Assembly: GCA_964418645.1 (NCBI GenBank)
Contig: CAYQME010000048.1
Coordinates: 1 to 18,174 of the forward strand
Direction: 5' to 3'
Origin: JAADHG01 sp964418645
GTDB taxonomy: Bacteria; Bacteroidota; Bacteroidia; Flavobacteriales; Flavobacteriaceae
DNA: 18,174 nt
This document shows, in pieces, positions 8,306-14,818 of the stretch. The position numbers and the translations under genes are program-made. Numbering within the stretch: position 1 is the stretch's first letter; each line of letters opens with the position of its first letter. Under the pieces are notes generated by a model. It was not told where the DNA came from and ran no database searches. It saw only the letters and a program-made list of their open reading frames with translations.

Positions 8306-8512
8306 AAATTTTAGTTTGATACTATTTAGTAAGAACTCAAATATTAAATAATAAAAGAAGATAAAACATGATTATTATCATAATTATGTAGCTATTATAG
8401 AGAGCTAAAACTGCTCATTGCTTTTAAAACATGGTTAAAAGATATTTTTTATCGATTAAGGGTAATAATTTACTATATTAGTAGGCTATTAATTAATTTA
8501 ATCCTCTTTTTT
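8306..8512. other. Divergent intergenic region upstream of tpl
   Basis: These 207 nt separate tpl (-) from the secreted-protein gene (+) and must contain both promoters. On the minus strand, AATATTTG (reverse complement of 8338-8345) differs at one position from the Bacteroidetes -7 consensus TAnnTTTG. On the plus strand, TATATTAG at about 8474-8481 also differs at one position. Neither has a convincing -33 TTG. Two small inverted repeats are present: ATGAT-4-ATCAT at 8368-8381 and CTTTTAA-7-TTAAAAG at 8421-8441. No regulator can be assigned. Confidence 0.4.
8421..8441. promoter_or_regulatory. Candidate operator: 7-7-7 inverted repeat
   Basis: CTTTTAA (8421-8427) and TTAAAAG (8435-8441) are exact reverse complements separated by 7 nt, centred between tpl and the divergent secreted-protein gene. 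The dyad has the size of a dimeric regulator site, but it is AT-rich and unsupported by a known motif. Confidence 0.25.
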
Positions 8513-8955
8513 ATGAAAAAACTTTACATTTTATTAGTTACTATTTTAATAACTAGTTTGTCTTTTGGGCAAGTTATTAGTGAGTTTGAGCCTAATCCAG
8601 TAGGTGGAGACCCAGCTATGGTTTCATTTGAGCTAAACGGAACACCCAATGCTGGATTTACAGGGTGGATTTTAAGTATAGAAAGTGATCCAGGAGGTTC
8701 TAATCCTGGATTGGTAGATCGTGCTACAATGGTCACAGGAACTTTTGATGCAAACGGAATACTTGTGGTTATGATACCCGATTTAGAAAACCCATCTTTT
8801 ACTGTAGTATTAGTATCGACGTTTACAGGAGCGGCTGGAGCAACTGATGTTGATACAAATAATGATGGCACATTAGATGATATTTCAGCTTTTGGGACTG
8901 TTCATGATGCTATAGGTGTACCAGATAATGTTGGTGATGAATCAACCATATACGG
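8513..8955 (+). CDS. Secreted protein, 3' part lost in assembly gap
   Basis: Not assigned to a family. The visible 147 codons start with a signal peptide (MKKLYILLVTILITSLSFGQ, cleavage after FGQ). A beta-rich, Gly/Pro/Asp-rich domain follows, beginning VISEFEPNPVGG and including FTGWILSIESDPGG and an acidic DVDTNNDGTLDD loop near residues 118-129 that resembles a calcium-binding DxNxDGxxD loop. The overall look is of a lamin-tail-like or other secreted beta-sandwich domain, but this is only a resemblance. The frame runs into the N run at 8956. After the gap, one frame reads FNNEIDN and stops at 9080, another stops at 9061. Because the gap length is unknown, the true frame and the presence of a T9SS C-terminal domain cannot be determined. 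Confidence 0.7.
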
Positions 8956-9055
8956 NNNNNNNNNNNNNNNNNNNNNNNNNNNNNNNNNNNNNNNNNNNNN
9001 NNNNNNNNNNNNNNNNNNNNNNNNNNNNNNNNNNNNNNNNNNNNNNNNNNNNNNN
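8956..9055. other. Assembly gap (100 N) inside secreted-protein gene
   Basis: Exactly 100 N, the standard placeholder for an unknown-length scaffold gap. It removes the 3' part of the gene starting at 8513, so the gene length cannot be judged. Confidence 0.95.
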
Positions 9056-9153
9056 GTTTAATAATGAAATAGATAATTAATTTTAAGATTCAAAGAGTCA
9101 AAAAATGGTACTATATTTAACAACTATTTTAAACAATAAATTATAAAAATAAA

Positions 9154-9885
9154 ATGAAGAAAATTTTTACACTACTATTACTTGCAATGTCTTTGGTAAG
9201 TATGGCTCAAGAATCAACACTTTTAAGAGTAAACTATAATAAAGGCGATCAATATATTATGACAATGGACATGAAACAAGACATGGCTGCCATGAATATG
9301 TTAATGAAAATGGACATGTCTATTGATGTTAAAGAGGTGGAAGGAGATGTTTATAATACAGAAATGAAGATTACAAGGATTAGCATGGATATGAATCAAG
9401 GAGAAAACAAGATGTCTTACAATTCTGATAAAAGTGATGACGAATTGGACGCTATGGGTAAACAAATGCAAATGCAATTTGCACCAATGTTAGACATGGT
9501 AATTTTCGCTAAAACAAATAATTTAGGTGAAGTTCTGGAAACAAGAATAGAACCAAACATTCCAAATGCAGATCAGTTTGCAAATCAATCAAGTAGTGTA
9601 GTTTATCCAAAGAATGCAGTAAAAGTTGGAGATACATGGAATTTTGAAAAAGATAGTCAAGGCATGACAATGGATTTTGTATATACTGTAAAATCTATAA
9701 CTAAAAATGTTGTGTTGTTAGATGTATCAGGCAAGATATCTGTTTTAGCTGAAGGAACTATTAGTGGAAATATGGAAATTGACAGAGCAAATGGATTACC
9801 ATTAAAATCTTCAATAGAAATGGATATGAGCGTTTCTGGACAAAAAATAAAAACGTCGATTAATGTAACAATGAACAAGTTATAG
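9154..9885 (+). CDS. DUF6263-like secreted protein, methionine-rich
   Basis: A 243-aa protein with a signal peptide (MKKIFTLLLLAMSLVSMAQ) and no transmembrane segment after it, so periplasmic or secreted. The sequence matches my recollection of the DUF6263 family, common in Flavobacteriia. Features are an opening STLLRVNYNKGDQY, YPKNAVKVGDTW in the middle, and a C-terminal half of alternating beta strands (MDFVYTVKSITKNVVLLDVSG, GNMEIDRANGLPLKS). The function is unknown. Composition is striking: about 27 methionines in 243 residues (about 11 percent), dense in residues 28-55 (TMDMKQDM, NMLMKMDM). It lies 8 nt upstream of the sprT-like start and is probably the first gene of that run. TATATTTA at 9112-9119 is a one-mismatch -7 element. 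Confidence 0.8.
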   Translation: MKKIFTLLLLAMSLVSMAQESTLLRVNYNKGDQYIMTMDMKQDMAAMNMLMKMDMSIDVKEVEGDVYNTEMKITRISMDMNQGENKMSYNSDKSDDELDAMGKQMQMQFAPMLDMVIFAKTNNLGEVLETRIEPNIPNADQFANQSSSVVYPKNAVKVGDTWNFEKDSQGMTMDFVYTVKSITKNVVLLDVSGKISVLAEGTISGNMEIDRANGLPLKSSIEMDMSVSGQKIKTSINVTMNKL

Positions 9886-9893
9886 ATGTAGGT

Positions 9894-10505
9894 TTGATTA
9901 ATCAAAAATATATTCCAAAAGCGGCAATTTCAGGTGTTCATAAATTACTTCAACATGACGCCCTTGTTATAAAAGTAAAAAAGGAACGTAAAACACGCCA
10001 TGGTGATTATAAAAAATTACCTAATGGAAAACATCAAATTACTATAAATTCCAATTTAAATACCTATCGATTTTTAATTACACTCATTCATGAAATTGCA
10101 CATTTTGAAGCCTATAAAACTTATGGCAAATTTATAAAACCGCATGGCATTGAGTGGAAAAGAACGTTTCAACATTTAATGTTACCGTTTTTAAATCCTG
10201 AAATTTTCCCAATTAAATTGTTGCCTTTGTTGGCAAAACACTTTAAAAACCCAAAAGCAAGTAGTGATACCGACTCTAATTTGGCTTTAGCTTTAAAACA
10301 ATTTGACGAACAAAATGGCAAAACTTATATTTTTGAGCTGCCTTTTGGTAGTATATTTATACTGTATAATGGCAAGATTTTTAAAAAAGGGAACAAGCGT
10401 GTAAAACGTTTTGAGTGTGTTGAAATTAAATCAGGAAAGTTGTATCTTTTCAATCCAAATGCTGAGGTGGAAATTGTTATTCCTGCGAAAGCAGGAATCT
10501 CATGA
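9894..10505 (+). CDS. SprT-like zinc metalloprotein
   Basis: A SprT-family protein (203 aa) with the metalloprotease motif HEIAH (H66, E67, H70) followed by FE, and a likely third ligand in KPHGIEWK (H84). It also has RHGDYKKLPNGKHQITIN (residues 35-52) and a C-terminal sheet region ending KLYLFNPNAEVEI. SprT-domain proteins are predicted zinc-dependent proteases; the role of the bacterial members is poorly defined. No ATG is available near the 5' end (the ATG at 9886 is followed at once by TAG), so the start is taken as TTG at 9894, 8 nt after the DUF6263 stop. The last residues, VIPAKAGIS, and the stop are supplied by a palindromic repeat at 10479-10498 that appears to have replaced the original 3' end. 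The function is probably unaffected because the domain is complete. Confidence 0.85.
   Translation: MINQKYIPKAAISGVHKLLQHDALVIKVKKERKTRHGDYKKLPNGKHQITINSNLNTYRFLITLIHEIAHFEAYKTYGKFIKPHGIEWKRTFQHLMLPFLNPEIFPIKLLPLLAKHFKNPKASSDTDSNLALALKQFDEQNGKTYIFELPFGSIFILYNGKIFKKGNKRVKRFECVEIKSGKLYLFNPNAEVEIVIPAKAGIS
10479..10498. repeat. Palindromic repeat with GAAA loop overlapping the sprT 3' end
   Basis: ATTCCTGCGAAAGCAGGAAT is a perfect 8-bp stem closed by a GAAA tetraloop. From memory, this hairpin, read as IPAKAGI in ORFs, is a dispersed repeat in many bacterial genomes. Here it lies inside the coding frame and is followed by the stop codon at 10503-10505. Confidence 0.75.
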
Positions 10506-10545
10506 TGTAAGTTTAATTATTAAAGAATAAATTAATTAATTAATA

Positions 10546-10567
10546 GATTCCCTCATTTGAGGGAATC
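10546..10567. repeat. Perfect 9-bp hairpin between sprT and manC
   Basis: GATTCCCTC (10546-10554) and GAGGGAATC (10559-10567) form a perfect 9-bp stem with an ATTT loop. No U-tract follows, so an intrinsic terminator is unlikely. With the adjacent hairpins it looks like part of an intergenic repeat cluster. Confidence 0.65.
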
Positions 10568-10602
10568 ATAAGAATTCAAATAGAATTATTAATAAAATTT
10601 AT

Positions 10603-10637
10603 TTTCCCTTTGGGGAAATGTCCGTAGGACAATGGGG
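10603..10637. repeat. Double-hairpin element overlapping the manC 5' region
   Basis: Two adjacent stems: TTTCCC (10603-10608)/GGGAAA (10613-10618) and TGTCC (10619-10623)/GGACA (10627-10631) with a GTA loop. Alternatively CCCTTTG (10606-10612) can pair with CAATGGG (10630-10636) with one mismatch, enclosing the second hairpin. The element ends 3 nt before the preferred manC start, so it could affect translation initiation. I recall similar CCCTTTGGGG...GTCC..GGAC elements between flavobacterial genes. Confidence 0.55.
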
Positions 10638-10640
10638 CTT

Positions 10641-11720
10641 ATGAACAAAAATTATTACGCCATATTAATGGCAGGTGGAGTTGGTTCAAGGTTTTGGCCA
10701 GTTAGTACACAAGCGTTTCCCAAGCAGTTTCACGACATGTTGGGAACTGGAGAAACTTTAATTCAAAAAACCTTTAATCGTTTAAGTAATATTATTCCAA
10801 AAGAAAATATTTTTATTCTTACCAACGAACGATATAACGATTTGGTTTTTGAACAGCTTCCTGAAGTCACCAAACGGCAAGTGGTTTTAGAGCCAGCAAT
10901 GCGCAATACAGCACCTTGTATTTTGTATGCGTCATTAAAAATTCAAAAAGAAAATCCCGATGCTGTAATGGTTGTTGCACCAAGTGACCATTGGATTGAA
11001 GATGAAACTGCCTTTGTTAATAATGTACAAGAAGCCTTCGATTTTTGTTCGCAAAATGATGCATTAATGACCTTGGGTATTCAACCTACATTTCCAAATA
11101 CGGGGTATGGTTATATTGAATTTGATAAAAAGGCAAGTGATACAATTAAAACGGTGAGTCAGTTTCGGGAAAAACCAGATTACGAAACTGCAAAAACGTT
11201 TTTAGAGCAAGGAAATTTTTTATGGAATGCAGGTATTTTTATGTGGAGTGTCTCTAGTGTTGTAAAGGCATTTTATAAAAATCAACCAGAATTATATCAA
11301 CTTTTTGAGAAAGGTATTTCGGTTTATAATACCAATTTGGAAGACGGATTTATAAAGGATAATTACGGAAAGTCTGAAAACATTTCCGTGGATTATGCCA
11401 TTATGGAAAAAAGCAAAAATGTATATGTACTTCCCACCACTTTTGATTGGAACGACCTTGGGACTTGGGGAAGTTTATATGATAAAATTGATGCAGGTAA
11501 AAAAGGAAATGTAGTAGTTAATGCCAGAACTTTAATAAAGGATGCTTCTGGTAATATGATTCGTTCTATTAAAGGAAAAATTGTTGTTGTTGATGGACTC
11601 AACGATTTTATTATAGTCGATAAAGAAGATGTTTTGCTTATTTTTCCGAAAGATAAGGAGCAAGATATTAAGGAATTACGTCAAAACATTAAAGATACTT
11701 TTGGAGACCAATATATTTAA
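10641..11720 (+). CDS. manC: Mannose-1-phosphate guanylyltransferase
   Basis: Makes GDP-mannose from GTP and mannose-1-phosphate in the cytoplasm, feeding glycan and surface-polysaccharide synthesis. The nucleotidyltransferase signature is intact: LMAGGVGSRFWPVS (residues 9-22) followed by PKQF (27-30). LEPAMRNTAPC, APSDHWI, FREKPD, GNFLWNAGIFMWS and TFDWNDLGTW complete the family pattern. At about 359 aa it has only the pyrophosphorylase part and lacks the C-terminal phosphomannose isomerase domain of bifunctional ManC/AlgA proteins. The upstream ATG at 10632 lies inside the hairpin repeat (GGACAATGGGG), so I take ATG 10641 (MNKNYYAILMAGG) as the start. The DUF389 gene starts 2 nt after its stop. 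Confidence 0.92.
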   Translation: MNKNYYAILMAGGVGSRFWPVSTQAFPKQFHDMLGTGETLIQKTFNRLSNIIPKENIFILTNERYNDLVFEQLPEVTKRQVVLEPAMRNTAPCILYASLKIQKENPDAVMVVAPSDHWIEDETAFVNNVQEAFDFCSQNDALMTLGIQPTFPNTGYGYIEFDKKASDTIKTVSQFREKPDYETAKTFLEQGNFLWNAGIFMWSVSSVVKAFYKNQPELYQLFEKGISVYNTNLEDGFIKDNYGKSENISVDYAIMEKSKNVYVLPTTFDWNDLGTWGSLYDKIDAGKKGNVVVNARTLIKDASGNMIRSIKGKIVVVDGLNDFIIVDKEDVLLIFPKDKEQDIKELRQNIKDTFGDQYI

Positions 11721-11722
11721 TA

Positions 11723-13198
11723 ATGGAAGAAAGTAAATTCAATTTTTCTGAAGAAGAACAAGAAATAGAGCAATCAAAACAGGCTGTTAAAGAGGATGTC
11801 AAAGGATTGTTTGCAAGCCTAAAACAGTTTTTAACCGAACTGCTAGATTTTCGTAAAGACACGGATAGAGATACTACTATTGAAGCTATTAAATTAGATA
11901 TTCCGTTTAAAGGTGCAACGGCTTGGATATTAATTTGTTCGGTATTTGTAGCCTCAGTTGGTCTCAACGCAAACTCTACAGCAGTAGTGATTGGAGCGAT
12001 GTTAATTTCTCCATTAATGGGTCCTATTTTAGGAATAGGTATGTCAGTTGCAATTAATGATATAGATACCTTGAGAAAATCGCTAGTTAATTTTGGGGTA
12101 ATGATTCTTTTAAGCATCATTACGGCATTTTTATTCTTTTGGATATTTCCTTTAAGCGAAGAAACTTCAGAACTTTTAGGTAGAACACGACCAGATATAC
12201 GCGATGTGCTTATTGCTTTTTTTGGTGGTTTAGCTTTAATTATTGCAAGAACAAAAAAGGGTACAATTGCTACAGTAATTTTTGGTGTTGCTATTGCCAC
12301 AGCTTTAATGCCGCCTTTATGTACAGTTGGCTATGGATTGGCACTTTCTTTTGACGATTTTGATAAAGGCATTAAATCGGCATTAGGAGCTATGTATTTA
12401 TTTACTATTAATACTATTTTTATTGCTTTAGCTACGTTTTTAGTATTAAAGTTACTGCGTTTCCCAATGCTTAAATATGTGAATTCTAAAAAGCGGAGTC
12501 GCATTGCAAAATTTGCAACTTTTTTGGCTATTCTCGCTATGATTCCTGCTGGATTTACCTTTGTAAATGTGTTGAAAGAAAGTAATTTTAAAAGAGATGC
12601 GCAACAGTTTATAAAAAGCGAATTAGTAGCATTGCCACATTATAAATATATAAAGAAAAATGCGTTTTATAAATTCTCCAAGGACAGTATCTCATATATA
12701 GAATTAAATACGTTTGGCTTAGATGAAATACCAGAGTCTACAATAAATGTACTTAAAAGCAGAATGAAAACAGATATGTATAAATCTTTAAATGAAAGTA
12801 AATTAGTATTTAATCAAAATAGGTCTAAGAACATCGATAATCTAAAATATATGGAAGAATTACGTTCCAGAGATTCGTTAGATTTATTGTCTCAAACACA
12901 AAAAATTAGATTTTTAGAGGATAAAGTATCACAATTGTCGAAACTTGAAGACAATTATATAGCATTTCCTGAACTAACAAGAGAAGTTAAAATTAATTAC
13001 GAAAACATCGAGCAATTTTCATATTCGACTGTAATAAACTCAAATTTTTCCAAAATTGATACCCTTTCGGTATTTTCAGTAAAATGGATTGATTCGCTAA
13101 CCAATACGAATACAAGAGAAAAGGAAAGAGAAAAACTAGAACGCTGGTTAAGAGAGAAATTAGATTTAGATACACTTGTGGTTAGGAGAGTGAATTGA
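11723..13198 (+). CDS. DUF389 integral membrane protein
   Basis: An inner-membrane protein of 491 aa. A charged cytoplasmic N-terminus (1-60) is followed by the DUF389 domain with about seven hydrophobic segments (roughly 66-82, 86-112, 121-144, 160-176, 182-209, 217-245, 262-284). Conserved-looking blocks include NANSTAVVIGAMLISPLMGP, SKKRSR in the last loop and ATALMPPLCTVGYGLA. After the last helix comes a soluble tail of about 200 residues with coiled-coil character (around EDKVSQLSKLEDNY), ending in a very charged helix (REKEREKLERWLREKLD). The function of the family is not established, and the long tail is beyond the core domain. Its start is 2 nt after the manC stop, so the two are almost certainly co-transcribed. 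It is convergent with mlaF, with only 8 nt between the stops. Confidence 0.88.
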   Translation: MEESKFNFSEEEQEIEQSKQAVKEDVKGLFASLKQFLTELLDFRKDTDRDTTIEAIKLDIPFKGATAWILICSVFVASVGLNANSTAVVIGAMLISPLMGPILGIGMSVAINDIDTLRKSLVNFGVMILLSIITAFLFFWIFPLSEETSELLGRTRPDIRDVLIAFFGGLALIIARTKKGTIATVIFGVAIATALMPPLCTVGYGLALSFDDFDKGIKSALGAMYLFTINTIFIALATFLVLKLLRFPMLKYVNSKKRSRIAKFATFLAILAMIPAGFTFVNVLKESNFKRDAQQFIKSELVALPHYKYIKKNAFYKFSKDSISYIELNTFGLDEIPESTINVLKSRMKTDMYKSLNESKLVFNQNRSKNIDNLKYMEELRSRDSLDLLSQTQKIRFLEDKVSQLSKLEDNYIAFPELTREVKINYENIEQFSYSTVINSNFSKIDTLSVFSVKWIDSLTNTNTREKEREKLERWLREKLDLDTLVVRRVN

Positions 13199-13206
13199 GT
13201 TATGTA

Positions 13207-13974
13207 TTATTGCCTTTCTTCAATATACATTTGTCGTACTTTTTTAAATAAATTTGAAGAATAAACAAAGTTGGTTACCGCGTTGTTATCAGTTTTAAAA
13301 ATGGTTTGGTTTGATCCTTCCCATTCTTTTACGCCATCTTTTAAAAACACAATTTTCTCACCTATTTCCATAACGGAGTTCATATCGTGAGAGTTAATAA
13401 CCGTGGTTATATTGTATTCATCTGTAATTTCTTGAATGAGGTTGTCAATCACTATAGCCGTTTTTGGGTCGAGACCAGAATTAGGTTCGTCGCAAAATAG
13501 ATATTTGGGGTTATTTACAATGGCACGAGCAATAGCAGAACGTTTTTGCATTCCTCCCGAAGCTTCACTTGGCATTTTGTTATGTGCATCGGCAAGATTA
13601 ACACGTTTTAAAACAAAATCTGCACGATCTTCCCTCTCGCTTTTACTCATTTTTGTAAACATGCGCAATGGGAACATTACATTTTCGGCAATAGTCATAG
13701 AATCAAACAAGGCACTGCCTTGAAAAACCATACCAATTTCGGCACGTAGGTCACGTTTTTGATTTTCGGTTAACTCTGAGAATATTTTTCCGTCGTATGC
13801 AATACAACCTTTTTCATAAGGAAACAATCCTAGCAAACATTTTATAAAAACAGTTTTTCCAGAGCCACTTTGCCCAATGACAAGGCTGGTTTTTCCTTTT
13901 TCAAAAGAAGTGTTAATGCCTTTTAAAACAGGTGTGCCATTAAACGATTTGTATAAGTCTTTTACTTCTATCAT
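13207..13974 (-). CDS. mlaF: MlaF-type ABC transporter ATP-binding protein
   Basis: The ATPase of an MCE/Mla-type phospholipid transporter, 255 aa. Walker A is GQSGSGKT (34-41), the Q-loop VFQGSALFDSMT (Q85), the signature SEASGGMQKRSAIARA (136-151), Walker B YLFCDEPNSGLDP (catalytic E163), and the switch His 196 in INSHDM. The SGGM-x-(K/R)R signature and the ALFDSMT stretch are typical of MlaF rather than of generic importers. The frame extends upstream to 14034, but the ATG at 13974 shares a base with the TAA stop of mlaE (TAATG), so it is the likely start with translational coupling. It probably works on the inner face of the membrane, moving phospholipids between inner and outer membranes; the direction is not deducible. 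Confidence 0.9.
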   Translation of the reverse strand: MIEVKDLYKSFNGTPVLKGINTSFEKGKTSLVIGQSGSGKTVFIKCLLGLFPYEKGCIAYDGKIFSELTENQKRDLRAEIGMVFQGSALFDSMTIAENVMFPLRMFTKMSKSEREDRADFVLKRVNLADAHNKMPSEASGGMQKRSAIARAIVNNPKYLFCDEPNSGLDPKTAIVIDNLIQEITDEYNITTVINSHDMNSVMEIGEKIVFLKDGVKEWEGSNQTIFKTDNNAVTNFVYSSNLFKKVRQMYIEERQ

Positions 13975-14711
13975 TAGCCTAAAAGTATATCTGTTAATAT
14001 ATAATTTACTAATATAATTAAGACGCTTGTCCACACAAAAGCAGTAGTACTAGCTTTACCAACTTCTAGTGCACCACCTTTCATATAATAGCCATGAAAG
14101 GATGGAATTGTAGCTAAAATAAATGCAAAAACAAAAGTTTTAATAAAGGCGTAAGTCATATGAAATGGTATAAAATCCAGCTGAATACCTGTAATATAAT
14201 CTTGAAGCGTAGTAAAACCACCATATACACATGCTGCCATTCCGCCTAAAATCCCTAAAAACATAGCTATACCAATGGCAAACGGATACAACATGAGGGC
14301 AATAATTTTAGGAAAAACTAAGTAATTTAAGCTGTTTATTCCCATAACTTCTAGAGCATCAATTTGCTCTGTTACTCGCATAGTACCGATGCTAGATGTT
14401 ATAAAAGAACCTACTTTTCCTGCCATAATAATGGAAATAAACGTTGGTGCAAACTCTAAAATAATAGATTGTCTAGTAGCAAATCCAACCAAATGTTTTG
14501 GAATTAATGGACTTGTAATGTTCAATGCCGTTTGAATAGTCACAACACCACCAACAAAAAATGCAATAAAAGCAACTATACCTAGTGATCCAATTATAAG
14601 ATCGTCAATATCTTTTAAAATTAATTGTTTCATTACAGACCATTTTGTTGGTTTGCGAAACATTTCCTTAATCATTAAAAAATAAAGCCCAATACTATGG
14701 AGATAATTCAT
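13974..14711 (-). CDS. mlaE: MlaE-type ABC transporter permease
   Basis: The membrane permease partner of MlaF, 245 aa, normal for the family. It has the amphipathic N-terminus (MNYLHSIGLYFLMIKEMFRKPTK) and five or six hydrophobic segments. The MlaE hallmarks are FAPTFISIIMAGKVGSFITS, IGTMRVTEQIDALEVMGI and LVFPKIIALM. TTG at 14717 could extend it by two codons, but ATG 14711 fits the homologues better. The gene order mlaE-mlaF is the usual one. The substrate-binding MCE protein (MlaD) and the STAS protein MlaB are not in the window and are presumably encoded elsewhere. Confidence 0.9.
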   Translation of the reverse strand: MNYLHSIGLYFLMIKEMFRKPTKWSVMKQLILKDIDDLIIGSLGIVAFIAFFVGGVVTIQTALNITSPLIPKHLVGFATRQSIILEFAPTFISIIMAGKVGSFITSSIGTMRVTEQIDALEVMGINSLNYLVFPKIIALMLYPFAIGIAMFLGILGGMAACVYGGFTTLQDYITGIQLDFIPFHMTYAFIKTFVFAFILATIPSFHGYYMKGGALEVGKASTTAFVWTSVLIILVNYILTDILLG

Positions 14712-14772
14712 ATGCAAATAAGTTACCGCTAAAGTAAAAAAATAGAATTATTTAACGATTAATTAAAATAAG

Positions 14773-14788
14773 AAAGATTAAAATCTTT
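14773..14788. promoter_or_regulatory. Inverted repeat overlapping the pafA -7 element
   Basis: AAAGATT (14773-14779), AA, AATCTTT (14782-14788) is a perfect 7-bp dyad whose last base is the first T of the -7 element. Such a position suits an operator, but no known motif (for example a PHO box) is matched. Confidence 0.3.
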
Positions 14789-14795
14789 ATTTTTG
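14788..14795 (+). promoter_or_regulatory. Bacteroidetes -7 element for pafA
   Basis: TATTTTTG matches TAnnTTTG exactly and ends 24 nt upstream of the pafA ATG, implying a short leader. No TTG is found at the expected -33 position, so support is partial. Confidence 0.45.
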
Positions 14796-14818
14796 AGTCA
14801 ACTTTTTTTAAAACTGAA

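Noticed and set aside
10546..10567. Hairpin as an intrinsic terminator of the sprT transcript
   Set aside because: No U-run follows the stem; the sequence continues ATAAGAATTC.
11689..12300. 203-codon minus-strand ORF opposite the DUF389 gene
   Set aside because: Low-complexity antisense translation; the plus strand encodes the conserved membrane domain.
13975..14034. Twenty extra N-terminal codons for MlaF
   Set aside because: They overlap the mlaE coding end, the MlaF fold starts at MIEVKDLYKSF, and the TAATG junction supports the start at 13974.
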